In this document: positions 42,701 to 50,754 of the stretch, piece by piece
Numbering within the stretch: position 1 is the first letter of the stretch
Layout: each line of letters starts with the position of its first letter
From: Bradyrhizobium sp. RD5-C2
GTDB taxonomy: Bacteria > Pseudomonadota > Alphaproteobacteria > Rhizobiales > Xanthobacteraceae
NCBI RefSeq assembly: GCF_019972155.1
Contig: NZ_BOVL01000026.1
Coordinates: 198,634-262,633, forward strand
DNA: 64,000 nucleotides
Direction of reading: 5' to 3'
Made by a program: the position numbers and the translations under genes
The notes under the pieces: generated by a model
Databases searched by the model: none
What the model was told of the DNA's origin: nothing
Seen by the model: only the letters and a program-made list of their open reading frames with translations

Positions 42701-43519
42701 ACGCTGGAGGGGCTGAACCTTCCAGGGCTCGATCCGCGCGCGTTCGACGTTGCGATCCGCGCCAGCGATTCCGGGCAGGCGACCGACGACACGCGGCTGA
42801 AGCAGATCGTCGAACCGGCGCTGGCCGCCGGCGGGCTGGCGGTCGCTTCGGCGCAAATCCCCTTCAACATCCGCGACGGCCGCGTCCGGTTCGGCACCAC
42901 CACGCTTGCGGCGAGCGGTGCCAACGTCACCGTGTCCGGCGGCTATGATATTCCAGCCGACCAGGCCGACATCCGCGCCGCGCTGGCACCGACGCAGATC
43001 GGCACTGCGAGCAGCCGCCCGGAAATCCAGCTGCTCGCCGTAGGCACGCCGGACGGATTGTCGCGCAGCATCGACATTGCGGCGTTGTCGTCATGGCTTG
43101 CGGTGCGCGCGATCGACCGGGAGACCAAGCGGCTCGACGCGATCGAGCGCGGCGAACCAGTGCCGCCGCCGACCCCGGCAGCCCTTCCGCCGCCCGCCGC
43201 GCCGGCGCCTGATGTGTCAAATCCAAATTCGGCGGGCGTGCCTTCTGTCAATCTGCCGGTGCCGGGCCCTGATCCACGCCGCGTGCCGGCGAAGCCGAAG
43301 ATCGTTGCGCCACGGCCGCCGATCATCCCGCCGGTCGTCACCGCGCCCGCCATTGCGCCGCCTGCGCCGGTTGCGAGCCAGCCGCAGCTGGCGCCGCTGC
43401 CCCCGCCGATCGAGGTCAAGCCGGTGCCCGGTGCGGCCAGGTCGAGGCCGCTGCGGCCGCCGCTGTCGCTGACGCCGCAGGTCGCCAATCCGCCGCCGCG
43501 GCCAGCGGTGCAGAACTAG
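39797..43519 (+). CDS. large AsmA-family protein
   Basis: A 1240-residue envelope protein. A single N-terminal transmembrane anchor (about 5-27) is followed by the AsmA start VDWNQFRPQFETEASKIMGMPVRVAGNLDARLLPAPSLRLKNV in outline, long beta-rich repeats, and an AsmA C-terminal region (~900-1100; TLLTQGRSASALIGALSGSGAVTLEGLNLPGLD). The last ~110 residues are a Pro/Ala-rich tail. AsmA-like proteins bridge the periplasm and are thought to move phospholipids towards the outer membrane. The GTG start at 39797 has AAAGGGAG upstream. It stands alone; no operon partner is evident. Confidence 0.9.
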   Translation: MQTTLLGLAIAFILALVAALVGPYFVDWNQFRPQFETEASKIMGMPVRVAGNLDARLLPAPSLRLKNVTVGGANDRGKVRAANLDVELSLSSLMRGEWRANELTVNGMSLDLGLDPNGRIDWSPSSGSFNLASLAIDRLNLTGRITLHDAASRSTLELNDIAFSGDVRSLAGAIRGDGNFMFDGNRYPFRISSGQSADGSGTRLHFNIDPGQRPVSADLDGILTFEARAPRFEGSVTLAGTPGQRGGSDMPPWRIAARIKSDYSAARLDQVEVSYGGEDRALKLAGNGDLRFGASPLLRASLSARQLDGDKFAAKDSAKDGSNGNVEPVRVLPAMRAVLSGLPQSPIPAQVELTSEQIMLGGRPLQDISAELQSDAKSWTVRRLEFRAPGSTRVSMSGASAQTGVANSFKTALNIESSDPDTLMSWLQGRSDIAYRSQKPLRLRGDVTVSPSGFSIDAMKAEIESGAIEGRVAVAHREGASGSKVEAQLKAERLDLDATAAFIRSLAGPQAEWPDEAQLSLDIGRAISSGQELRPLLAKIAYSPKSIVLERVRIGQPDNVTLDGSGNFDRANATGKLAVDATAASLGRLTAVVQPFAPALATRLGVLRADAGPVRARLALDLGKGKTADRVSARATIDLDTPQLKGNTVISATPPATAIRALDFDALRSSDVTAEAKFSAGEGNALLALLGLDRAVAAGAGTTQFEGNVSGAWQAPLRLKARLWGAGLDADAEGTAEPWSKNGAGESKSNISLRVRSADLSPLLGLKSSDPAANIRLSSRVTLAGDRLTFDDLDSIVAGSRLRGRLALTLADQKSIEGEVGLDQITLAPIFTAAIGAAGHDATEPLGQGLTSAWRGKVTFEALHGLLPGGAELQPVSGTIRSDGQSLTFDGVKGKIGGGEATASIDARQGVNGLALNANVQLSGVDGSALRYRSLAMPKGRTSMQMTLLTQGRSASALIGALSGSGAVTLEGLNLPGLDPRAFDVAIRASDSGQATDDTRLKQIVEPALAAGGLAVASAQIPFNIRDGRVRFGTTTLAASGANVTVSGGYDIPADQADIRAALAPTQIGTASSRPEIQLLAVGTPDGLSRSIDIAALSSWLAVRAIDRETKRLDAIERGEPVPPPTPAALPPPAAPAPDVSNPNSAGVPSVNLPVPGPDPRRVPAKPKIVAPRPPIIPPVVTAPAIAPPAPVASQPQLAPLPPPIEVKPVPGAARSRPLRPPLSLTPQVANPPPRPAVQN

Positions 43520-43586
43520 CGAGTGTCTTCAGGCGAAATGGGTCCGGTTCGCGTGATGAAAACGCGTCGGAACGGGAATCCAGAGC

Positions 43587-43940
43587 CTACGATCGGTGCT
43601 GGAGAACATTGATCAGCCGGCCGAACGGATCGCGGACGTAGAAGCGCCGTACGCCCCATGGCTCGTCCGCTGGTCCGTATTCGATCGCGATGCCGGCACC
43701 CTTCATCCGGTGCAGTGCTTCGTCGAGGTCGTCGACCTCGATCGAGAGATCAGGCACCGGCGTGCCGGAGCCGCCTTCGGAAGCGAAGCTGATTTGAACC
43801 TGCATCGTTTCGGATGAACCGTAAGTCGCAATCCAACCGAAATCCATCAGCGGGTCGAGGCCGAGGATGTCGAGATAGAACGACTTCGCTGCCGCTACAT
43901 CTGATGCGGCAACGTTCGCGACGATGCGATTGACCTTCAT
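43587..43940 (-). CDS. VOC (glyoxalase/bleomycin resistance) family protein
   Basis: A 117-residue protein with one vicinal-oxygen-chelate module: NRIVANVAASDVAAAKSFYLDILGLDPLMDFGW at the N-terminus in outline, PDLSIEVDDLDEALHRMKGAG in the middle and GVRRFYVRDPFGRLINVLQH at the end. The usual metal ligands are not complete, since the first position is Asn in ANVAASD where many members have His. It may be a binding protein or a dioxygenase/isomerase-like enzyme; the substrate is unknown. The start at 43940 (MKVNRIV) matches family starts; a 32-codon upstream extension would lack a domain. Confidence 0.85.
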   Translation of the reverse strand: MKVNRIVANVAASDVAAAKSFYLDILGLDPLMDFGWIATYGSSETMQVQISFASEGGSGTPVPDLSIEVDDLDEALHRMKGAGIAIEYGPADEPWGVRRFYVRDPFGRLINVLQHRS

Positions 43941-43995
43941 GCTGAAGTCCGCGTGGCGGAACGACCATCTGCCGAAGCGACGGTCGGCAAGGCAA

Positions 43996-44271
43996 TCAGG
44001 CTTGCTGGCGCGTGTCGACCTGTTGCGGCCTGACATCCGTCGGCACCGCAGGAGTGGCGCGCGAGCGGAAATAGTCGAGCACGAAAAGCCGGATCGCGGA
44101 GGACAGATTGCCCTGCTGACGATTGCTGTCGATCTCGCCGACCAATTCCGACAGCGTCATGTTCCGCAGACCGGAAATCTCCTTCATGCCGTTCCAGAAG
44201 GCTTCTTCGAGGCTGACGCTGGTCTTGTGACCGGCGACGACGATCGACCGCTTGACGACCGGAGACTTCAT
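43996..44271 (-). CDS. ribbon-helix-helix domain protein
   Basis: A 91-residue small protein. Residues 6-70 match the RHH_4 type: VKRSIVVAGHKTSVSLEEAFWNG then LRNMTLSELVGEID and LSSAIRLFVLDYFRSR. Members are probable DNA-binding regulators or components of small conserved alphaproteobacterial operons. Its ATG at 44271 overlaps the stop of the DUF4169 gene (ATGA), a pairing seen in many rhizobia. A 9-bp inverted repeat upstream of the pair could be its site (inference). Confidence 0.85.
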   Translation of the reverse strand: MKSPVVKRSIVVAGHKTSVSLEEAFWNGMKEISGLRNMTLSELVGEIDSNRQQGNLSSAIRLFVLDYFRSRATPAVPTDVRPQQVDTRQQA

Positions 44272-44456
44272 GATGCGTCACCACTTTCGATGCGGTGCTG
44301 ATCGAGCACGCGCTCACTGCGCTCGCCGAGAAATTCGTCACGCGCTCGTTCGGATTTGGTGCGACCGAATAGCGCACGATTGGCTTCGGCCTGCTTTGCT
44401 GCTTGTTCGCGCTCACCGCGCTTCTTGAATCGTTTCAGGTTGACCACGTCGCCCAT
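44268..44456 (-). CDS. DUF4169 family small protein
   Basis: A 62-residue, highly charged protein: GDVVNLKRFKKRGEREQAAK, then FGRTKSERARD and ERSERVLDQHRIES. This matches DUF4169, a small alphaproteobacterial family of unknown function usually encoded beside the RHH_4 protein, then fumC, as here. The start at 44456 is chosen by family length; reading upstream adds 35 unlikely residues. It overlaps the RHH gene by four bases. Confidence 0.82.
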   Translation of the reverse strand: MGDVVNLKRFKKRGEREQAAKQAEANRALFGRTKSERARDEFLGERSERVLDQHRIESGDAS

Positions 44457-44560
44457 GCTCGTCGTCCTCATCGTCCCCAGAGCGGAATTGGTGATGCATC
44501 GTGACGAAAGCAAGAGCGATCGCGCTAAGCGCCCGGCTTGATATCCATCCCGAATCCCCA

Positions 44561-44584
44561 TTTGATGCTTGTGATAGCATCAAA
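44561..44584. promoter_or_regulatory. perfect inverted repeat upstream of the DUF4169-RHH pair
   Basis: TTTGATGCT-N6-AGCATCAAA, a 9-bp perfect repeat, 105 bases before the DUF4169 start. No T run follows on the minus strand, so an operator is more likely than a terminator for fumC. A TATAAT on the minus strand lies at 44682-44687, in the 275-base gap after fumC. Confidence 0.5.
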
Positions 44585-44731
44585 GAATCCGTTTCGCTCT
44601 GCGAAAACTAGACGTCTGTACCATGCGCCAGCGCAGAGCTGATAGGCAAACAGCCTTAGCCTTTAGGCGTTATGATCCATAATTATATCACGCGCGCTGA
44701 CCGTAATTATCCGGACATTGCGCGCGTCACT

Positions 44732-46147
44732 TCAGCCGGGGTGTGTCATTTTGTCCGGCTGCACGAGGCGATCAAATTCGTCGGCGGTTACGAATCCGAG
44801 CCGCAAAGCCTCTTCCTTCAACGTCGTTCCGTGCGCGTGCGCCGACTTGGCGACCTTGGCTGCGTTGTCGTAACCGATCTTGGGCGCGAGCGCCGTCACC
44901 AGCATCAGCGAGCGCTGCATCAGCTCGTTGATGCGCTTTTCGTCGGCGCGTATTCCGACAACGCAATGCTCAGTAAATGAGCGGACAACATCAGACAGCA
45001 ACTGAATGGAATTTATCATACAATATGCCAACACGGGCTTGTACACGTTGAGCTCGAAATGGCCCTGGCTGCCGGCGACGGTAATCGTGGTCTGATTGCC
45101 GAATACCTGGCAGCAGACCATGGTCATGGCCTCGCATTGGGTCGGATTGACCTTGCCCGGCATGATCGACGAGCCCGGCTCGTTCTCGGGCAGCACCAGC
45201 TCGCCGAGGCCGGAGCGCGGGCCCGAGCCGAGGAAGCGGATATCGTTGGCGATCTTGAACAGGCCGGTCGCCACCGAATTGATTGCGCCATGCACCAGCA
45301 CATAAGCGTCGTTGGACGCGAGTGCCTCGAACTTGTTTGCCGCGCTCGTGAACGGCAGCTTGGTGATTTCGGCGACGTGCTTGGCAAAAGCGTTGGCGAA
45401 TTCCGGCTTCGAGTTGAGGCCGGTGCCAACAGCAGTGCCGCCCTGCGCCAGCGGGAACAGCTCCTTCACCGCGGTGTGCAGCCGCGCGATGCCGCTCTCG
45501 ACCTGCGCGGCGTAGCCGGAGAATTCCTGGCCGAGCGTCAACGGTGTCGCGTCCTGGGTATGCGTGCGTCCGATCTTCACGATCTTGGCAAACGCTTCCT
45601 GCTTCTGGTGCAACGCCTGATGCAGCTCGGTGAGGGCAGGGATCAGGTCGGCGATGATGCGGCTGGCCGCTGCGATATGCATCGCGGTCGGGAACGAGTC
45701 GTTCGACGACTGACTCATGTTGACGTGATCGTTCGGATGGATCGGCTGCTTGGCGCCGAGCTCGCCGCCGAGCATCTGGTTGGCGCGGTTGGCGATCACC
45801 TCGTTCACGTTCATGTTGGTTTGCGTGCCCGAGCCGGTCTGCCAGACCACCAGCGGAAAATGATCGTCGAGCTTGCCCTCGATCACTTCCCTGGCGGCGC
45901 TGATGATGGCGTCGGCGCGGCGCGCATCGAGCTGGCCGAGTTCGCGATTGGTCTCGGCCGCGGCGAGCTTGACGATGGCGAGTGCATGAATGATCGCGAT
46001 CGGCATCCGGTCGTGGCCGATCTTGAAATTCTGCCGCGAGCGCTCGGTCTGCGCGCCCCAGTAGCGATCGGCGGCGACGTCGATCGGACCGAAGCTGTCG
46101 GTCTCGCTGCGGGTCGCGGCGTTGGATGGTGTCGTCGATTGAGCCAT
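44732..46147 (-). CDS. fumC: class II fumarate hydratase
   Basis: A 471-residue cytoplasmic enzyme of the citric acid cycle (fumarate to L-malate), iron-independent. The superfamily signature is GSSIMPGKVNPTQCEA (about 325-340), and the substrate-binding blocks WQTGSGTQTNMNVNEVIANR, HPNDHVNMSQSSNDSFPTAMH and GRTHTQDATPLTLGQEF are all intact. Length equals other FumC proteins. The start at 46147 has GGAGAG eight bases upstream; the ATG seven codons earlier would lack it. It precedes the DUF4169-RHH pair on the same strand, a common rhizobial order. Confidence 0.96.
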   Translation of the reverse strand: MAQSTTPSNAATRSETDSFGPIDVAADRYWGAQTERSRQNFKIGHDRMPIAIIHALAIVKLAAAETNRELGQLDARRADAIISAAREVIEGKLDDHFPLVVWQTGSGTQTNMNVNEVIANRANQMLGGELGAKQPIHPNDHVNMSQSSNDSFPTAMHIAAASRIIADLIPALTELHQALHQKQEAFAKIVKIGRTHTQDATPLTLGQEFSGYAAQVESGIARLHTAVKELFPLAQGGTAVGTGLNSKPEFANAFAKHVAEITKLPFTSAANKFEALASNDAYVLVHGAINSVATGLFKIANDIRFLGSGPRSGLGELVLPENEPGSSIMPGKVNPTQCEAMTMVCCQVFGNQTTITVAGSQGHFELNVYKPVLAYCMINSIQLLSDVVRSFTEHCVVGIRADEKRINELMQRSLMLVTALAPKIGYDNAAKVAKSAHAHGTTLKEEALRLGFVTADEFDRLVQPDKMTHPG

Positions 46148-46323
46148 GCATGCTCTCCGTTGCGTCATCAGAACGTGGTCCGGCGGGGCGCCAGCTTTCC
46201 GGCGCGGCCACGCGACAGCGGACGCGCGGAGGCACGTTCATGCAGAAGATAGTCCGTGATGACGGTCTGTCATCCCGGCCCTCGCAAGCATCCTACAAGG
46301 TCGCGGATCGATCGGTGTTTAGA

Positions 46324-46842
46324 TTATTTCTTGCGGAAGCGGTCCAGCCGCACGACCTCGGCGCCTTCGCTGGGCTTCGTCGGCTCCTGCTCGGTCTCGG
46401 CCGTCTCGTGCTCGACCGCCCGGGCGGCCGGTGCGGGAAGGGGAGAGGCCGGTGCCGTCGCGGGCGGGGCGTCCTCGGACAGCGCCTCCGAGACGTCGAA
46501 CCGTAGATCGAACGGAGCAGACGGATCGAGGAAGCGGGTCACCGCGGCGAACGGCACGTTCAGCCGCTCGGGAATCCCGCCGAACGACAGGCCGACCTCG
46601 AACCGGTCCTCGGTCACCACCAGATCCCAGAACTGGTGCTGCAGGATGATGGTCATCTCCTCCGGATACTGCGCGAGCAGCCGCGGCGACAGCTTCACGC
46701 CGTCGCCGTGCGAGAGGAAGGTGATGTAGAAATGGTGCTCACCCGGCAGGCCATGTTCGGCGGCGTCGGACAATACCCGGCGCAGCACCCCGCGCAGCGC
46801 GTCGCGCGCCAGCACGTCATATCGGATGTGATCGGTCGCCAT
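46324..46842 (-). CDS. sspB: alphaproteobacterial SspB, ClpXP adaptor for ssrA-tagged proteins
   Basis: A 172-residue protein. The N-terminal substrate-binding domain (about 1-115: IRYDVLARDALRGVLRRVL, HHFYITFLSHGDGVKLSPRLL, LQHQFWDLVVTEDRFEVGLSFGGIPERL in outline) is followed by an acidic Ala/Pro-rich linker and a short basic C-terminal tail, EVVRLDRFRKK, that docks on ClpX. It captures ssrA-tagged peptides and speeds their delivery to ClpXP. The tmRNA gene lies 143 bases upstream on the same strand. The start at 46842 fits the family. Confidence 0.92.
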   Translation of the reverse strand: MATDHIRYDVLARDALRGVLRRVLSDAAEHGLPGEHHFYITFLSHGDGVKLSPRLLAQYPEEMTIILQHQFWDLVVTEDRFEVGLSFGGIPERLNVPFAAVTRFLDPSAPFDLRFDVSEALSEDAPPATAPASPLPAPAARAVEHETAETEQEPTKPSEGAEVVRLDRFRKK

Positions 46843-46984
46843 CGTATTCCTGTCGCTTCGAAAATGCCGGCAGGGCCTCGTCGGACCTGTCCGACTCGCC
46901 CTTTTGGCCATGCTACCCCGCCGGGACCCGGAAATCAGCAGGGCTGGCAGCGGAAAATGCGGGCGGACGCCCGATCGGGAAATA

Positions 46985-47320
46985 AAGTGGAGGCTTCTGT
47001 TGCCAGGTGCCTCCGAACCCCGCCTAACGGAGCTTAACCCGTTAGGACTTTAAGATGGTCTTTCAAACTGCGTTACGCAGCCTGAGCAACCGGAGCAAAG
47101 TTGTCGTTGGCAACTATTGCATTAGCCCGATAACGGCGGAACCATACCGAGAAAAAACACGCCCTTTACGCCCTCGTCGATCCTATTTCGCCCCCGCCAA
47201 AAGCCACCGAAGCTAGAGGCTCGGATGGGTTTTGGTGGAGGCGCCGGGTACCGCCCCCGGGTCCGAATGGTTTATTGCGACGGCCATTTATTTCCATAGC
47301 CGGCGAACCGGCACCCCCAA
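46985..47320 (-). ncRNA. ssrA: tmRNA, circularly permuted two-piece form
   Basis: On the minus strand the acceptor piece comes first (about 47320-47233), ending CGCCTCC-A-CCA with encoded CCA. After a ~37-base spacer the coding piece begins at 47195 with GGGGGCGAAATAGGATCGAC. GGGGGCG pairs with CGCCTCC, including the G3-U70 wobble that marks alanine tRNAs. The tag frame at 47111-47073 encodes ANDNFAPVAQAA then TAA, the Bradyrhizobium-type tag. Hairpins follow: CCTAACGG/CCGTTAGG (47023-47046) and GGAGGC/GCCTCC (46989-47014). The outer ends are estimates. It rescues stalled ribosomes. Confidence 0.95.
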
Positions 47321-47427
47321 TATAGGCGGCACGAACGAAGAAAAATAGAGCCGATTCAGCCTTGTTCAGGTGTGAAAACACGCCGATTTGGGTTGGCCCG
47401 CGTCCTGACGCCGTTCTAGATTTTGCC

Positions 47428-48039
47428 ATGCCCCCGGAATCCCCGCCGGTTGCCGCCCCGGCGCCGGATGCCTCCGCACCGTCTGCGCCCCTCCAGCCCG
47501 GCCTGCTCGAGCTGTTCCTGGCCTTTGCCAAGATGTCGCTGGCCGGCTTTGGCGGGGTCCTGGTCTGGGCCCGGCGGTCGATCGTCGAACAGCACCGCTG
47601 GATGACGGCGGAGGAGTTCAACGAGACCTTCGCGCTGTGCCATTTCCTGCCAGGTCCGAACATCGTCAACCTGTCGGTCGTATTCGGCTCGCGCTTTCGC
47701 GGCATAGCCGGCGGCCTTGCGGCCTTCGCCGGACTGGTGGGGCCGCCGATGGTGATCGCGACAATCCTTGCCGCGCTCTACGCCCGCTACGGCGATATCG
47801 ACGTCCTGCGCCGGACGCTCGCCGGCGTGGCCTGTGCCGCGGTCGGTCTGCTGTTCGCGGTCGTCCTCAAGATGATGATGCCGCTGTTGAAGCGGCGTGA
47901 TGTCACAGGCCTGGTCATTCTGGCGGCGGTTTTCGTCGCGATCGGTCTGATCCGATGGCCGCTCCAGATCGTGCTGCTGGTGGCGATCCCGCTCAGCATC
48001 GCGACGACAGTTTTGGCGCGACGCATGGTGAAGGCATGA
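47428..48039 (+). CDS. chrA: chromate transporter, first half (CHR domain)
   Basis: A 203-residue membrane protein with a Pro/Ala-rich N-terminus (1-24) and one CHR domain of about six helices. Motifs: LFLAFAKMSLAGFGGVLVWARR, MTAEEFNETFALCHFLPGPNIVNLSVVFG and GLVGPPMVIATI. Full-length ChrA has two such domains; here they are split into two genes that overlap by ATGA at 48036-48039. Short-chain pairs like this form a heterodimer that expels chromate, by family; the natural anion may differ. The start at 47428 is chosen by domain and context; an upstream extension would run towards the ssrA promoter. Confidence 0.88.
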   Translation: MPPESPPVAAPAPDASAPSAPLQPGLLELFLAFAKMSLAGFGGVLVWARRSIVEQHRWMTAEEFNETFALCHFLPGPNIVNLSVVFGSRFRGIAGGLAAFAGLVGPPMVIATILAALYARYGDIDVLRRTLAGVACAAVGLLFAVVLKMMMPLLKRRDVTGLVILAAVFVAIGLIRWPLQIVLLVAIPLSIATTVLARRMVKA

Positions 48040-48569
48040 GCTCGGAGCCCAGCCCGATCGCAGCACTGGTCTGGACCTTCGGTCTGATGTCGCTGTTTGC
48101 GGTCGGTGGGGCCAATTCGGCGATCCCCGAAATGCACCGCGCTGCCGTCGACGTGCATCACTGGCTGACCGACAAGCAGTTCGCCGACGTGTTCGCGATC
48201 TCGCAACTCTCGCCGGGACCGAACGTGCTGATCGTGACGCTGATAGGCTATTCTGTCGCAGGCGTCGCGGGGGCATTGGCCGCAACGGTCGCGATGTGCG
48301 GACCGACCGCGTTGCTTGCCTATTATGTGAGCCGTTTCCTCGATCGCTCGCGCGACGCGCGCTGGCCGGCGATCATTCAGGCCGCATTGGTTCCGCTGTC
48401 GATCGGCTTGATGGCTGCCTCCGGCCTGATCGTGGCGCAGACATCAGACCAAAGTTGGATCGCGATCCTGATCACCATTGTCGCAGCCGCGCTTGCTTTT
48501 GCGACACGGATCAATCCCTTATGGATGCTGCTTGCCGGAGGTCTCTTGGGTTTTGCTGGCGTTGTCTGA
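48036..48569 (+). CDS. chromate transporter, second half (CHR domain)
   Basis: A 177-residue membrane protein, the partner of the previous gene. CHR motifs: WTFGLMSLFAVGGANSAIPEMHR, LTDKQFADVFAISQLSPGPNVLIVTLIGY and VAMCGPTALLAYYVSRF. The order within the motif (FAISQLSPGPN here, FALCHFLPGPN in the partner) shows that the two halves are diverged and of opposite type, as expected for a heterodimer. The ATG overlaps the upstream stop by four bases, so synthesis is coupled. No chrB or chrR regulator is beside them. Confidence 0.88.
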   Translation: MSSEPSPIAALVWTFGLMSLFAVGGANSAIPEMHRAAVDVHHWLTDKQFADVFAISQLSPGPNVLIVTLIGYSVAGVAGALAATVAMCGPTALLAYYVSRFLDRSRDARWPAIIQAALVPLSIGLMAASGLIVAQTSDQSWIAILITIVAAALAFATRINPLWMLLAGGLLGFAGVV

Positions 48570-48662
48570 CGAAAATCGCTAGCAAGGCGTTCGGTCAACG
48601 CACCACAAGCCAAGCCATTCAATTACAACGGGCGGGACAGCCCTGACGGGGGAAGCGCAGTC

Positions 48663-49163
48663 ATGAGCGATACGCCAAGCGAGGCGCCGGTCAAATCGAT
48701 CTTGCAGAAATGGGTGCGCGGTCCGCAGGACTTTGTCGGCGGGCTTGTCATGATGGCGGTTGCCCTGTTTGCGTTGTGGGCTTCGAGCGATCTGCAGGGC
48801 ATGCATGGATTTTCGTTTGGTGCCGGAACCGCACCGCGCATGTTCGCCGTGCTGTTGCTGCTGCTCGGCGGCGCTGTCGCGCTGATGGGGCTCCTGAACG
48901 ACGGCCCGCATATCGCGGCCTATTCATGGCGCGGGCCGCTGTTCGTATCGGCAGCGATCGTGTTCTTTGCGGTGTCGATCCGGCCGCTTGGGCTCGTCGT
49001 CACGGCATTTGCCAGCTTCATGATTGCGGCACTCGGCTCGGAGGAGACGAAGTGGCTGGAGGCGACCATCGTCGGTGCCTGTCTGACGCTGGGCTGCGCA
49101 TTGTTGTTTCCTTACGTGCTGGGACTTCCGATGCCGATGTTCCCTCGTTTCCTGATTCAGTGA
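48663..49163 (+). CDS. tctB: tripartite tricarboxylate transporter small permease, TctB
   Basis: A 166-residue protein with four hydrophobic helices (about 22-42, 55-76, 90-110, 118-150). Family marks are FVGGLVMMAVALFALWAS near the start and the MHGFSFGAGTAPRMFAVLLLLLGGAV block. It joins TctA in the membrane to import citrate or another carboxylate. GGGGGAAG lies ten bases before the ATG. The next gene starts seven bases after the stop. Identity is firm from sequence plus context. Confidence 0.9.
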   Translation: MSDTPSEAPVKSILQKWVRGPQDFVGGLVMMAVALFALWASSDLQGMHGFSFGAGTAPRMFAVLLLLLGGAVALMGLLNDGPHIAAYSWRGPLFVSAAIVFFAVSIRPLGLVVTAFASFMIAALGSEETKWLEATIVGACLTLGCALLFPYVLGLPMPMFPRFLIQ

Positions 49164-49170
49164 GGGCGCA

Positions 49171-50685
49171 ATGGAACTGTTCGCCAATCTCGCCCACGGT
49201 TTTGCCGTTGCGCTTTCGCCGATTAATCTTCTGATGTGCCTGATCGGCGCACTGGTCGGTACGCTGGTTGGCGTGCTGCCGGGCATCGGCACCATCGCCA
49301 CCGTCGCGATGCTGCTGCCGATCACCTTCGGCCTGCCGCCGGTCGGCGCGTTGATCATGCTCGCCGGCATCTATTACGGTGCGCAATATGGTGGCTCGAC
49401 CACCTCGATCCTGGTCAATATTCCGGGCGAGGCGACTTCGGTGGTCACCGCGCTCGACGGCCACCAGATGGCACGACAAGGCCGCGCCGGCCCGGCGCTC
49501 GCGATTGCCGCGATCGGCTCGTTCTTCGCCGGTTGCGTTGCGACCGTGCTGATCGCCGTGCTCGGTGCGCCGCTGACCAAGCTCGCGCTGGCGTTCGGTC
49601 CGGCCGAATACTTCTCGCTGATGGTGCTCGGCCTGATCTTCGCGGTGGTGCTCGCCAAGGGCTCGGTGCTGAAGGCGATCGCGATGATCGTGTTCGGCCT
49701 GTTGCTGTCGATGGTCGGCTCCGACATCGAGACCGGCGCCTCGCGCATGGCCTTCAACATCCCCGAGCTTGCCGACGGCCTCGGCTTTGCCACCGTGGCG
49801 ATGGGCGTGTTCGGCTTCGCGGAGATCATCCGCAATCTCGACGCCGGCGCCGGGATGAGCCGCGATCTGGTGCAGCAGAAGATCACCGGCCTGATGCCGA
49901 CTAGGAAGGACCTGATGGATTCCGCGCCGGCAATCGTGCGCGGCACCATCCTGGGCTCGATCCTTGGCATCCTGCCGGGCGGCGGGGCCGTGATCGCGTC
50001 GTTTGCCGCGTATACGTTGGAGAAGAAGATTGCCAAGGATCCGTCGCGGTTCGGCCGCGGCGCGATCGAGGGCGTAGCGTCGCCGGAAAGCGCCAACAAC
50101 GCCGCGGCGCAGACCTCGTTCATCCCGCTGCTCACGCTCGGCATCCCGCCGAATGCGGTGATGGCGCTGATGGTCGGTGCGATGACCATTCATGGCATCG
50201 TGCCGGGTCCGCAGGTGATGGTGAAGCAGCCGGACCTGGTCTGGGGCATGATCGCATCGATGTGGATCGGCAACCTGATGCTGATCATCATCAACCTGCC
50301 GCTGGTCGGCATCTGGGTCCGTCTGCTGCGCGTGCCGTACCGGCTGATGTTCCCCTCGATCGTGATCTTCTGCGCGATCGGCATCTACTCGGTGAACAAC
50401 GCGCCGGTCGACGTCGTGCTCGCGGGCGCGTTCGGTCTGGTCGGGTACTGGCTGATCAAGCACGATTTCGAGCCGGCACCGCTGCTGCTCGGCATGGTGC
50501 TCGGCCCGCTGATGGAAGAGAACCTGCGTCGTGCACTCCTGATCTCGCGCGGCGACTGGAGCGTGTTCCTGTCGCGGCCGCTGTCGGCAGTGCTGCTGGC
50601 GATCGCGGCGGGTCTCCTGGTGCTCGCCGTGTTGCCGACCTTGCGTGCAAAGCGCGACGAAGTGTTCGTGGAGTCCGAGGGCTGA
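49171..50685 (+). CDS. tctA: tripartite tricarboxylate transporter large permease, TctA
   Basis: A 504-residue permease with about 11-12 helices. Highly conserved TctA blocks: LVGVLPGIGTIATVAMLLPITFGLPP, YYGAQYGGSTTSILVNIPGE, ILGILPGGGAVIASFAAYTLEKK, FGRGAIEGVASPESANNAAAQ in outline and IPLLTLGIPPNAVMALMVGAM. It is the main channel of the tripartite system. It follows tctB by seven bases. The binding-protein gene is downstream of a terminator hairpin, unlike the usual tctCBA order. The substrate is a carboxylate of unknown type. Confidence 0.94.
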   Translation: MELFANLAHGFAVALSPINLLMCLIGALVGTLVGVLPGIGTIATVAMLLPITFGLPPVGALIMLAGIYYGAQYGGSTTSILVNIPGEATSVVTALDGHQMARQGRAGPALAIAAIGSFFAGCVATVLIAVLGAPLTKLALAFGPAEYFSLMVLGLIFAVVLAKGSVLKAIAMIVFGLLLSMVGSDIETGASRMAFNIPELADGLGFATVAMGVFGFAEIIRNLDAGAGMSRDLVQQKITGLMPTRKDLMDSAPAIVRGTILGSILGILPGGGAVIASFAAYTLEKKIAKDPSRFGRGAIEGVASPESANNAAAQTSFIPLLTLGIPPNAVMALMVGAMTIHGIVPGPQVMVKQPDLVWGMIASMWIGNLMLIIINLPLVGIWVRLLRVPYRLMFPSIVIFCAIGIYSVNNAPVDVVLAGAFGLVGYWLIKHDFEPAPLLLGMVLGPLMEENLRRALLISRGDWSVFLSRPLSAVLLAIAAGLLVLAVLPTLRAKRDEVFVESEG

Positions 50686-50754
50686 GTGCTTCGCCTGCGT
50701 CGGCGCGCCGCAGGCGGAAGTCGAATCGACACTCGATGTCGTCTCATGAAATGA

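Noticed and set aside
44672..44980. Plus-strand frame antisense to the 3' end of fumC
   Set aside because: It covers conserved fumC sequence on the other strand and has no recognisable domain.
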